From assembly GCA_044432745.1 (NCBI GenBank), contig JAWXUH010000001.1:238857-302856 (forward strand): a stretch of 64,000 nt of DNA. The letters run 5' to 3'. This stretch comes from CAKOSP01 sp044432745. Its GTDB lineage: Bacteria; Bacillota_I; Bacilli_A; RF39; UBA660. Below are positions 43,397 to 50,066 of the stretch, one piece after another. How positions within the stretch are numbered: the stretch's first letter is position 1; each line of letters begins with the position of its first letter. The position numbers were made by a program, and so were the translations under genes. The notes below the pieces were generated by a model. The model was given only the letters and a program-made list of their open reading frames with translations. It was not told the origin of the DNA and searched no databases.

Positions 43397-44114
43397 AATT
43401 TTCACACGAACAATTTTCTATTGAAGTAAATGGTATTTCAAATGTAATTGTTTTATCATTTTCGTCTATTGCATAAACCTTAATGTACATATTATTACAA
43501 TTAAATGTATCGCAATCTGACGTATAATCTTCTACAACAAAGCTAATATTTTCTACTATTTTTTCAAAAGATAAATCATTATTACTAATTGTATGTTCAT
43601 CTATTTTACTAAGTGTATTGTTATAATCTTCAATTAAACTAAAGGTTAAACTTTTAAAAACAATATCTTTTTTTTCACCTGTATATTTAATGTCAGATAC
43701 ATGTATTATTGCGTTATTATTACTTATAACTAAACTTCCACTTATATTAAAATCTGATGCTGAAGTTGTTATTTGTGTTAACTTCATATTATTTTCATGA
43801 TTAGTTAAATTACTAAGACAAAAACAAAAAAATGATATTATTATTATAGTTAATATTACTAAAAATAATTTTATATATTGTTTATTTTCTACTGCAATCA
43901 CGTTCGATTTTTCACCGTTTAACAATATATTAATATCAATTTTAAATTCTGTTGATATTTTATTTAGTAAAGTTATATCTGGCATATTTTTACCATTTTC
44001 CCATTTACTAACAGATTGAAAAGTAACACCTAACATTTCTGCTAATTGTAATTGCGTTAATTTATTTTCTTTTCGTATTTTTTTTATTTGATACGATACA
44101 TTATCTTGTTCCAA
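43395..44114 (-). CDS. Membrane-anchored XRE-type transcriptional regulator
   Basis: 239 residues. An N-terminal HTH (about 8-62: KIRKENKLTQLQLAEMLGVT, then FQSVSKWENGKNMPDITLL) of the Cro/C1 type is followed by one membrane helix (about 79-100) and an outside domain of 130 residues with paired cysteines (CDTFNC, CSCEN). It could sense an external signal and act on nearby promoters. The start is TTG with GGGGTGA upstream. It lies inside the element but is not an obvious phage repressor because of its membrane anchor. Confidence 0.85.
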   Translation of the reverse strand: MEQDNVSYQIKKIRKENKLTQLQLAEMLGVTFQSVSKWENGKNMPDITLLNKISTEFKIDINILLNGEKSNVIAVENKQYIKLFLVILTIIIISFFCFCLSNLTNHENNMKLTQITTSASDFNISGSLVISNNNAIIHVSDIKYTGEKKDIVFKSLTFSLIEDYNNTLSKIDEHTISNNDLSFEKIVENISFVVEDYTSDCDTFNCNNMYIKVYAIDENDKTITFEIPFTSIENCSCEN

Positions 44115-44152
44115 GTTTTCACCCCTTTTAATTTAATTACATATTTTTATTA

Positions 44153-44161
44153 ATTATACCA
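44153..44161 (-). promoter_or_regulatory. Extended -10 promoter of the XRE regulator gene
   Basis: TGGTATAAT on the minus strand, a perfect -10 with TG; the -35 region (TTTTTA) is weak. Confidence 0.55.
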
Positions 44162-44174
44162 CATATTACAGTTA

Positions 44175-44203
44175 ATAAAAATAGCCTTACTTAATTGTAA
44201 GGC
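44175..44203 (-). terminator. Rho-independent terminator after the SDR gene
   Basis: GCCTTAC/GTAAGGC stem, 6-nt loop, then TATTTTTATT on the minus strand. Confidence 0.85.
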
Positions 44204-44210
44204 ATTATAT

Positions 44211-44999
44211 TTATAAATATTTATTTAAAAATGTCATTAATTTTTTTCTATTTTCTTGATTATTTGCAAAAGGATGTACATTTCCAAATTCTTGATAATC
44301 ATTATCATAATATTTACCATTAGCATATTTAAATTTTTCTGATAATGCTGCTTCTAGCAATATATCTGCACCTATTTGTAGATCATATCCTTCAATATTG
44401 TAGGCAACTTTCACCATTTTACTTCCTAAATATGATTTTGGATTAACTGCAATAAAATTAGATTTATTTAACTTCGAAAGTTCGATATTCCACATTATAA
44501 GCGCAAGCTTACTTACGGCATATGCCTCAGAATGTGACAAACTATATTTATTGTTTAAAAAATCTATATCTACTGGCATCTGTGCTGCTGATGCAACATT
44601 AACTACTCTACTATCTTCGTTTAATATTTTAAGCAAATTATTAGTTATTATATAAGGTGCTATCGTATTAACAACTATTCTTATATCCAAATTATCACTT
44701 GTTATTACATCTTTTTCAGAAACAACGTTGATTCCGGCATTATTAATAATAACATCTATTTTTATTCCTGATGATAATATAGATTCCGTTAATTCTTTTA
44801 TCTGACTTAAATCAGATAAATCTGCTGGAAATAACTTTATATCTACATCAGGATTTATTTCTTCTAATATACTTTTTGTTTTTTCTAATTTTTCATTAGT
44901 TCTTCCATGTAATAATAATAGGTAATTTCCTTTTGCTAACTTCTTTGCAGCGCATAAACCTATACCATCTGTACTTCCTGTTAATAAAATTATTTTCAT
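44211..44999 (-). CDS. Short-chain dehydrogenase/reductase
   Basis: NAD(P)-dependent oxidoreductase of 262 residues with a Rossmann fold. LLTGSTDGIGLCAA is the cofactor glycine motif; HGRT, DLSDLSQI, NNAGIN and the catalytic pattern Ser-Tyr-x3-Lys (EAYAVSKLA) are all visible. The Arg of HGRT suggests NADP preference. The substrate is unknown. The radical SAM gene ends 9 bp upstream, so the SDR, radical SAM and nitroreductase genes probably form one unit. Confidence 0.92.
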   Translation of the reverse strand: MKIILLTGSTDGIGLCAAKKLAKGNYLLLLHGRTNEKLEKTKSILEEINPDVDIKLFPADLSDLSQIKELTESILSSGIKIDVIINNAGINVVSEKDVITSDNLDIRIVVNTIAPYIITNNLLKILNEDSRVVNVASAAQMPVDIDFLNNKYSLSHSEAYAVSKLALIMWNIELSKLNKSNFIAVNPKSYLGSKMVKVAYNIEGYDLQIGADILLEAALSEKFKYANGKYYDNDYQEFGNVHPFANNQENRKKLMTFLNKYL

Positions 45000-45008
45000 T
45001 TTTCTCCT

Positions 45009-45884
45009 TTAAATATTATCTCTTTGATAACTGCTGTTTAGCAATTCTTTATCTATATATTTCAATTCACTATTAATGTAATTAATTATCTCATCTTTTT
45101 TTGACAATGGTGCATTAATCGGTATTAAATTATAATAATGTCCACCAAAAAAATAAGAATTTTCAAGATTTAATAATTGAATTAACATTTTTTCTTCTTC
45201 TATTTTTTCTAGTTCAGTACACTCTATAAATTCATTGTTATCCCTTAATTCTTCTAATTTTGTTCCTTTAGGTACAGACGTTGTCATTAAAGAAACTAAA
45301 TAAGGTGGATATTTATTAAGTAACTCTGTTGTTTGTCGAATATGAATATCGCCTAAACCTTTTCCTGCTACACCAAGCATTAATATAGCATCCCACTCAA
45401 AACCTGCAGTAATTAATTTTTCTATACTTTCATATGCTTCTTTTTGAGTAAAGCCTTTATTCATTATTTTTAATGCAGGATCGTAAGCTGTTTCTAAACC
45501 AATATGTAATTGGTTAAAATTTAATCTTCTTAATTCTTTTAATTCTTCTAAAGATTTTCTCTTAATTCCTTTAATAGAAGCATAGCATGTAATAGTTTTT
45601 ATTTCAGGAATATACTTATTTATCAATTCACCAATCTCAATTAACATTTTAGTTGGCAATGCAAATGGTTCTCCGTTTATTAAAAAAATTCTTTCAATAT
45701 TATTACTTGTTTTCCTTAATTCTTTTATGTCTTCTATAACATCTTCTAGTGGAGATATTTTAAATTTTGTTTCTCTATACATCGTACAAAAAGAACACCT
45801 ATTATGAGAGCAACCTGCTGTTACTTCTAATAATGGCGTATCAGATTCGATAGGATGTCTATAAACTTGTCCTGTATACCTCAT
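45009..45884 (-). CDS. Radical SAM protein with CX4CX2C motif
   Basis: 291 residues. The iron-sulfur ligands are in GCSHNRCSFCTMY (Cys25, Cys30, Cys33 by count), a CX4CX2C spacing known from a subgroup of uncharacterised radical SAM enzymes rather than the usual CX3CX2C. NGEPFALP follows as the SAM-contact strand, then LHIGLETAYDPALKIMNKG. No extra cluster domain is seen. The reaction is unknown. It starts 1 nt after the end of the nitroreductase gene. Confidence 0.9.
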   Translation of the reverse strand: MRYTGQVYRHPIESDTPLLEVTAGCSHNRCSFCTMYRETKFKISPLEDVIEDIKELRKTSNNIERIFLINGEPFALPTKMLIEIGELINKYIPEIKTITCYASIKGIKRKSLEELKELRRLNFNQLHIGLETAYDPALKIMNKGFTQKEAYESIEKLITAGFEWDAILMLGVAGKGLGDIHIRQTTELLNKYPPYLVSLMTTSVPKGTKLEELRDNNEFIECTELEKIEEEKMLIQLLNLENSYFFGGHYYNLIPINAPLSKKDEIINYINSELKYIDKELLNSSYQRDNI

Positions 45885-45885
45885 T

Positions 45886-46539
45886 TTAAACCCTTCTTAT
45901 TATTTCTTTTTTATCTAGTCTTGATTTTGGTAATTTTTTATTATAATCTGTTTCTTTGCTATAACCAACAGATACTACAAATGAAGATGTATATCCTTCT
46001 TCTTTTAATCCAAACTCTTGATCTAATAATTTTAGATCGATACCTTCCATAGCTATTGCATCTAAACCTAAAGATGATACCCCTAATAAGAAATTTCCTA
46101 AATTCAAATACAGTTGTTTATCAGTCCAATGTTGAAAATCTTTGTATTCAAACTTATGCATTTTTGAAAAAATACTTCTTGCATCATGACCTTGTTGCTT
46201 TAATTCTTCTGTTATGTATCTTCCATCTTTATCTTCTTTTTCTAATACTTTGTTCAAATATTCATCTGATAAATCAACTAATGAAGCAAATACAATAGTT
46301 ATACTAGAGTTTAATATTTTTTCTTCATTAAATGAATAAAAACCAGTTGTAGCTTTAGTAATTCTTTTTTTTCCTTCAGTTGTATTTGCAATTATAAATT
46401 TCCATGGTTGTATATTTGTTGATGACGGTGATAATTGCAAAATATCTTCTATAATCTTTAAATCTTCCTCTGTTATTTCTTTTGTACTATCAAATTCTTT
46501 AGCAGAATAACGTGTTTTTAATAAGTTTATTATATCCAT
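45886..46539 (-). CDS. NfsB-like NAD(P)H nitroreductase
   Basis: FMN-dependent reductase of 217 residues. RYSAKEFD at the N-terminus binds FMN phosphate; LQLSPSSTNIQPWKFI and the C-terminal VVSVGYSKE complete the family pattern. Typical substrates are nitro compounds, quinones or flavins. The start is ATG 46539 with GGAGG 5 nt upstream. It is directly downstream of an HxlR-type regulator, a frequent pairing, and of a perfect inverted repeat at 46611-46630. Confidence 0.92.
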   Translation of the reverse strand: MDIINLLKTRYSAKEFDSTKEITEEDLKIIEDILQLSPSSTNIQPWKFIIANTTEGKKRITKATTGFYSFNEEKILNSSITIVFASLVDLSDEYLNKVLEKEDKDGRYITEELKQQGHDARSIFSKMHKFEYKDFQHWTDKQLYLNLGNFLLGVSSLGLDAIAMEGIDLKLLDQEFGLKEEGYTSSFVVSVGYSKETDYNKKLPKSRLDKKEIIRRV

Positions 46540-46610
46540 ATTTTCCTCCATACATATAATCAGCATCCGCTGTTATATTAATAGTACTTCATTTATTTAT
46601 TTTATACAAT

Positions 46611-46630
46611 TAGGGATAAAAATATCCCTA
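46611..46630. promoter_or_regulatory. Operator-like inverted repeat before the nitroreductase gene
   Basis: TAGGGATA, AAAA, TATCCCTA: a perfect 8-bp inverted repeat. It lies 72 bp before the nitroreductase start, just upstream of a weak -35 (TTGTAT) and -10 (TACTAT) on the minus strand. HxlR proteins bind palindromes of this kind. It has no T tail, so it is not a terminator. Confidence 0.6.
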
Positions 46631-46648
46631 GGGACATATTTGTCTGTA

Positions 46649-46999
46649 TTATTCACATTCAACACTAGCATAATTGTATTTTTTATTATACCTATTACCC
46701 CATTTTGTTAGTTCAGTCAAAATAGGTAAAACTTCACTTCCAGATTTAGTTAATGAATACTCTACTCTTAATATTTTTTCTTTATATTCTTCTCTAACTA
46801 TTATGTTTGCTATTTCCAGATTTTTTAATTCTCTAGATAAAACTCTTTGGCTTATGTTTGGAATTAATCTTTTTAATTCTCCATATCTAATAGTTTTTTT
46901 ATTTCCAATATGATAAATTAGAATCGGTTTCCACTTTCCACCTATTAAATCTAATGTTAATTCCATACTGCAATTAAATCTTTTATTATTAATTTCCAT
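46649..46999 (-). CDS. HxlR-family transcriptional regulator
   Basis: 116-residue winged-helix protein with the HxlR pattern: CSMELTLDLIGGKWKPILIY near the N-terminus, then RYGELKRLIPNISQRVLSRE as the recognition region and VEYSLTKSGSEVLPIL as the wing. Many members sense electrophiles or quinones through a cysteine; here Cys10 stands before the first helix. It probably controls the nitroreductase unit downstream through the palindrome at 46611-46630. Last cargo gene before the element end. Confidence 0.9.
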   Translation of the reverse strand: MEINNKRFNCSMELTLDLIGGKWKPILIYHIGNKKTIRYGELKRLIPNISQRVLSRELKNLEIANIIVREEYKEKILRVEYSLTKSGSEVLPILTELTKWGNRYNKKYNYASVECE

Positions 47000-47160
47000 A
47001 ATTTTTTTATCGTCTTTTAGATTATAAACTCTTGTAGACTTCTCCTTTTTTTATAATTATATTTTAAGTTAATATTATACTAAAAATTTTAAATTTATTT
47101 TAGTATATCATGGAAACGATTTTTTAAAAAATTTATAGTTAATTATTTATTTTTCAATTA

Positions 47161-47188
47161 ATTTTATCACTTAAATGTACAATACCAC
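47161..47188. other. Attachment site of the 9.1-kb element, coat-gene N-terminal end
   Basis: Core GTGG (minus strand, 47185-47188) followed inward by a 24-nt arm beginning TATTGTACATTTAAGTG on the minus strand. It is the inverted partner of the arm at 38089-38112. The arm supplies the stop codon TGA that ends the truncated coat frame. Confidence 0.85.
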
Positions 47189-47379
47189 GGAATACCATTT
47201 CCACTACATGTATATAGCATTACTGGTCTAGTATTACAAATCAAGCAAGATGGACCTCCGCCTAACATCGGTCTGTCACATGTATCAAGACAACTATCTG
47301 GCGTTGCATTATCTTGAAGAACCAAAATTACATTTAAAATTTCGTTAATACAGTTACCACAATTATTTGAATTATTCAT
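47167..47379 (-). pseudogene. N-terminal part of a split CotY/CotZ/ExsY-family spore coat gene
   Basis: 70 codons. MNNSNNCGNCINEILNVILV, the Cys-rich middle (DSCLDTCDRPMLGGGPSCL) and NTRPVMLYTCSGNGIPW match the N-terminal half of the family, including the RPxxLYT motif. The last five residues (YCTFK) come from the element's att arm. The frame breaks off where the family continues into the part found at 37839-38081. A strong AAAGGGTGA ribosome site and a promoter matching the sigma-K consensus precede it. The fusion with the distant half has 146 residues, about the length of B. subtilis CotZ. Confidence 0.85.
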
Positions 47380-47406
47380 ATTTTCACCCTTTCATATTTT
47401 CACTAT

Positions 47407-47434
47407 TAATTTATGATTTTTAAAAAATATTGTG
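47407..47434 (-). promoter_or_regulatory. Sigma-K-type promoter of the split coat gene
   Basis: Minus-strand CAC (47432-47434), 16 bp, CATAAATTA (47407-47415). This fits the sigma-K consensus mAC-N16-CATAnnnTA at every fixed position. The -10 ends 28 bp before the start codon. Confidence 0.6.
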
Positions 47435-47496
47435 AATGTTCTTTACCTAGTAGTTTTTTTACTTAAATTATAGTATAATTAATTAAGGTGATAGAA

Positions 47497-47814
47497 ATGG
47501 AAAATGTATTACAATATTTAGTAATAGCGCTTTTATTAGCATTTATAGTTTTAATAATTAGTAAATTAAGTAAAAAAGGATTTGAAATTGAAGCAAACAA
47601 ACTTTTAACTTACCTTGGTGGTAAAGATAACATAGTTAATATTGAAGTTAACTCAAGTAGATTAAAAGTTATTTTAAAAGATATTTCTTTAGCAGACAAA
47701 GATGGTATACAAAAACTTGGAGCTAAAGGTGTTGTTGAAATAGACAATCAACTTAAAATAATATTTGATAAAAAAGCAAGAACTTTAAAAAGATATATTG
47801 AAGAAATTATTTAA
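47497..47814 (+). CDS. Membrane-anchored PTS EIIB-like protein without the active cysteine
   Basis: 105 residues: an N-terminal membrane helix (about 3-24) and a PTS EIIB-like domain of the glucose type (LLTYLGGKDNIVNIEVNSSR, then GIQKLGAKGVVEIDNQLKII). In true EIIB the phosphorylated Cys lies in the sequence xCxTRLR. Here the aligned segment is VNSSRLK, with Asn at the Cys position, so it cannot carry phosphate in the usual way. ATG 47497 is preceded by AAGGTGAT. No sugar-transport domain is nearby. Confidence 0.75.
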   Translation: MENVLQYLVIALLLAFIVLIISKLSKKGFEIEANKLLTYLGGKDNIVNIEVNSSRLKVILKDISLADKDGIQKLGAKGVVEIDNQLKIIFDKKARTLKRYIEEII

Positions 47815-47823
47815 TATATCTTT

Positions 47824-48111
47824 TTATATGATATCAATATCGTATATATCTGTTAACTTAATTTTTTCTCCGTCTAACATAATTAAATAACCATTATTTT
47901 TTCCTACAACTACTTTTTCTTTTGTTTCATTTTTTGTAGTTATTCTAACTTTTCTTTTGTATACGTAGTTGTTTGACGAAAAAATATCTTTTATTTTCAT
48001 TGATAAATTTTTTTTCTCATATACCTTTCTATCTGAAGAATTACTAATGTGTTGAAAATTTTCAAAATCTTTATTTATAGGATTTATATATACTTTGGGT
48101 AAATCACTCAT
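47824..48111 (-). CDS. Uncharacterised 95-residue protein
   Basis: Not recognised. The product begins MSDLPKVYINPINKDFENFQ and ends in a compact beta-rich part (YVYKRKVRITTKNETKEKVV then NNGYLIMLDGEKIKLTDIYD), which looks like an SH3- or Sm-like fold. No membrane segment or signal. The start is ATG 48111 behind AAGGAAGTGAT. It is convergent with the EIIB-like gene and divergent from the SEDS gene. Confidence 0.65.
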   Translation of the reverse strand: MSDLPKVYINPINKDFENFQHISNSSDRKVYEKKNLSMKIKDIFSSNNYVYKRKVRITTKNETKEKVVVGKNNGYLIMLDGEKIKLTDIYDIDII

Positions 48112-48171
48112 AAAATCACTTCCTTTATATAAAATATGTAAAAAAAAAAAATATTGTACCATAATATATAT

Positions 48172-49233
48172 ATGAAATTTTTTAAAAAATATTATCCACT
48201 TATATTTATAGTAATTTTAACTTTTTTTAGTTTATTAAATAATTATAATGCTAGATACATTCATTCTATGTATTCACACAATTTTTTAAAACAAACTTTA
48301 TTCTTCGCAATTGGGTATATTTTTATATTCCTATTTTCTTTTATAAATGAAAAGAAATTTTTTAACAACCACTTTGTTTACTACATTATTTCTGCTATTT
48401 TATTATTCCTTGTTCTTTTTTTTGGAACTGAAGTTAATGGCGCTAAAGCATGGTTTAATTTCAATTTTTTTTCTTTTCAACCTAGTGAATTAATGAAATT
48501 TACTTTAGCTATTTCACTTACTAAAATCACAACAGATTTTAACAATTCTAAAAACAAAAATGATATTCTCTTTTTATCTAAAATAACATTACTTACCCTA
48601 ATACCATCAATACTAGTTTTTGTTGAACCTGATACTGGTGCTATAATATTTTATTTTTTAATTTTTATTACTTCTTTTTTCTTTTCTAAAATTAAAAGAA
48701 GATGGATTATTATTTTTTTAATAACATTTTTTTCTTCTATTTTCTTCTTTGTTTATATTTATTTTTTTAACACTGATTTATTAATAAATTTACTTGGTAC
48801 ATCATTTTTTTATAGAGTCGATAGAATCATTAATATCTCCGATAATTATCAAATCAATAACGCTATAACTTTAATAGGATCTAGAGATTTTTTTGAAAAC
48901 AATTTGGGTAATACATCACTTTATATACCAGAGGCACCTACAGATTTTATGTTTGCATATAACTTTGGTAACTTTGGTTTATTTGGTGCACTATGTGTTT
49001 TAATTTCTTATTTCCTTCTTATATTATCTATATTGCTTCAAACTAAAAAATCTAATAACAAACTTTATAAATACATGTTTATATGGATGTTAACTTTTGG
49101 TGTTTTTTATAACATTCTTATGAATATTGGTTTACTTCCTATTATGGGTATAGCATTACCATTTCTAAGTTATGGAGGTTCTTCCATTCTTATTTATTTT
49201 CTATTCTTAGGTTTATATTTTAAAACAATTTAA
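48172..49233 (+). CDS. SEDS-family protein (FtsW/RodA/SpoVE)
   Basis: Peptidoglycan glycosyltransferase of the SEDS type, 353 residues with about ten membrane helices. The family motifs are GTEVNGAKAWFNF with FQPSELMKF, FVEPDTGA, PEAPTDFMFAYNFG and GIALPFLSYGGSS. Single, not beside a class B PBP, and coat-related genes stand near, so a SpoVE-like cortex role is possible, but FtsW or RodA cannot be excluded. The ATG at 48172 has no visible Shine-Dalgarno sequence. Confidence 0.9.
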   Translation: MKFFKKYYPLIFIVILTFFSLLNNYNARYIHSMYSHNFLKQTLFFAIGYIFIFLFSFINEKKFFNNHFVYYIISAILLFLVLFFGTEVNGAKAWFNFNFFSFQPSELMKFTLAISLTKITTDFNNSKNKNDILFLSKITLLTLIPSILVFVEPDTGAIIFYFLIFITSFFFSKIKRRWIIIFLITFFSSIFFFVYIYFFNTDLLINLLGTSFFYRVDRIINISDNYQINNAITLIGSRDFFENNLGNTSLYIPEAPTDFMFAYNFGNFGLFGALCVLISYFLLILSILLQTKKSNNKLYKYMFIWMLTFGVFYNILMNIGLLPIMGIALPFLSYGGSSILIYFLFLGLYFKTI

Positions 49234-49244
49234 CTTTATACAAT

Positions 49245-49282
49245 AAAAAAACCAATCAATTTGGTTTCTTTTTATTTTATTT
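49245..49282 (+). terminator. Rho-independent terminator after the SEDS gene
   Basis: AAACCAA/TTGGTTT stem, 5-nt loop, then CTTTTTATTTTATTTT. Confidence 0.85.
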
Positions 49283-49313
49283 TAAGAGGGTGTATTTTAA
49301 AATAAAATCTGTT

Positions 49314-49571
49314 TTAGATATTCTTGTAAGTCCTGGTATGAACAGGATAATAATAAGAATAACTTGCATTGCCATACGCAGCATTTTGATTTTGATATAC
49401 TGGTGGCATTTGATTATATACCGGCGGACTTGATACATAAACTGGTCTTGGACCTGCTGTACTTGCTATTGCACCGCCTGCAAGAGCACCAACTAAAAAT
49501 GGTGCTGCTAAGAAGAATCTTTCTCCCTCATTATTTTGATAAGCACTGTATGGATTATAATTATAATTCAT
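49314..49571 (-). CDS. Small Tyr/Asn/Pro-rich protein, candidate coat protein
   Basis: 85 residues, not assigned to a family. MNYNYNPYSAYQNNEGERFF leads into a short hydrophobic Gly/Ala segment (AAPFLVGALAGGAIAST), then a Pro/Tyr/Gln-rich tail (PPVYQNQNAAYGNASYSYYY). This composition is common in spore coat and small acid-insoluble proteins. The promoter just upstream fits the sigma-K consensus exactly, which supports but does not prove a coat role. AAAGGAG is 7 nt from the ATG. Confidence 0.7.
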   Translation of the reverse strand: MNYNYNPYSAYQNNEGERFFLAAPFLVGALAGGAIASTAGPRPVYVSSPPVYNQMPPVYQNQNAAYGNASYSYYYPVHTRTYKNI

Positions 49572-49591
49572 ATATATTCTCCTTTCACAGA

Positions 49592-49619
49592 TAGTATATG
49601 ACTAATCAAAATAAGAGTT
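49592..49619 (-). promoter_or_regulatory. Sigma-K-type promoter of the Tyr/Asn-rich gene
   Basis: Minus-strand AAC (49617-49619), 16 bp, CATATACTA (49592-49600), a full match to mAC-N16-CATAnnnTA, 21 bp before the start codon. Confidence 0.55.
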
Positions 49620-49789
49620 CTTTTAGAAAAAAACCTTTCAAACGAAAAGTTTCTAAAGTGTGTTTTGTGTTATTATTTGTGTGTTATTATCTTTTTTTAA
49701 TTCTGACTAAATCTCTTTGCTTATCAGCTCCCTTCAACACATTAATAATATCATCTCTTTGTGATTACTTTATGTGCATAAAATGAAAA

Positions 49790-50065
49790 CTATAAGATTA
49801 TTAGTACAAGTATAACAAAAATTATCATAGAAAGTATTATACCTGCTACAACAATAGGATAATTATTAGATTTATGTTTATTTTCATGAATAACACTTCT
49901 ATCTACTCCATAATTAGCACTGTTATATACTGGTGAATTATTTTTTCTATTTTCTTCGGCATTTTTTTTCTGCATTTTTATTTGTGATGCACTCATCATT
50001 GCGCCACACTTAGGGCAATTATAACCTACATTTGGTAGTGCACTTCCACATCTTTCACAAAACAT
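49790..50065 (-). CDS. Zinc-ribbon protein with C-terminal membrane helix
   Basis: 91 residues: an N-terminal zinc ribbon (FCERCGSALPNVGYNCPKCG), a polar Asn/Lys-rich linker and a C-terminal membrane helix (about 68-91). Zinc-ribbon/single-helix proteins are common in Firmicutes and have no known activity. It starts 2 nt after the histidine-phosphatase-like gene ends and is last in the rmuC unit. Confidence 0.8.
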   Translation of the reverse strand: MFCERCGSALPNVGYNCPKCGAMMSASQIKMQKKNAEENRKNNSPVYNSANYGVDRSVIHENKHKSNNYPIVVAGIILSMIIFVILVLIIL

Positions 50066-50066
50066 A

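Larger units (their letters stand above)
38085..47188. mobile_element. 9,100-bp excisable element interrupting a spore coat gene
   Basis: Bounded by GTGG direct repeats at 38085-38088 and 47185-47188 (offset 9,100 bp). It carries a large serine recombinase gene beside one end, a 38-codon gene upstream of it, and cargo: pdp, deoD, two thioredoxin-like genes, an XRE-type regulator, an SDR, a radical SAM enzyme, a nitroreductase and an HxlR regulator. All are on the minus strand, the same as the coat gene. No phage structural, replication or conjugation gene is visible. Excision between the cores would rebuild the coat gene in frame. Confidence 0.85.

Noticed and set aside
46611..46630. Palindrome as the terminator of the HxlR gene
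   Set aside because: No T-run follows on the minus strand, and the position next to the -35 of the reductase suits an operator better.
38085..47188. The interrupting element as a classical prophage
   Set aside because: Apart from the recombinase and an HTH regulator with a membrane anchor, no phage gene is present.
49598..49786. Plus-strand frame of 62 codons between two minus-strand genes
   Set aside because: No ribosome site, Leu/Cys/Phe-rich product without a motif, and it overlaps the probable sigma-K promoter of the gene at 49571.
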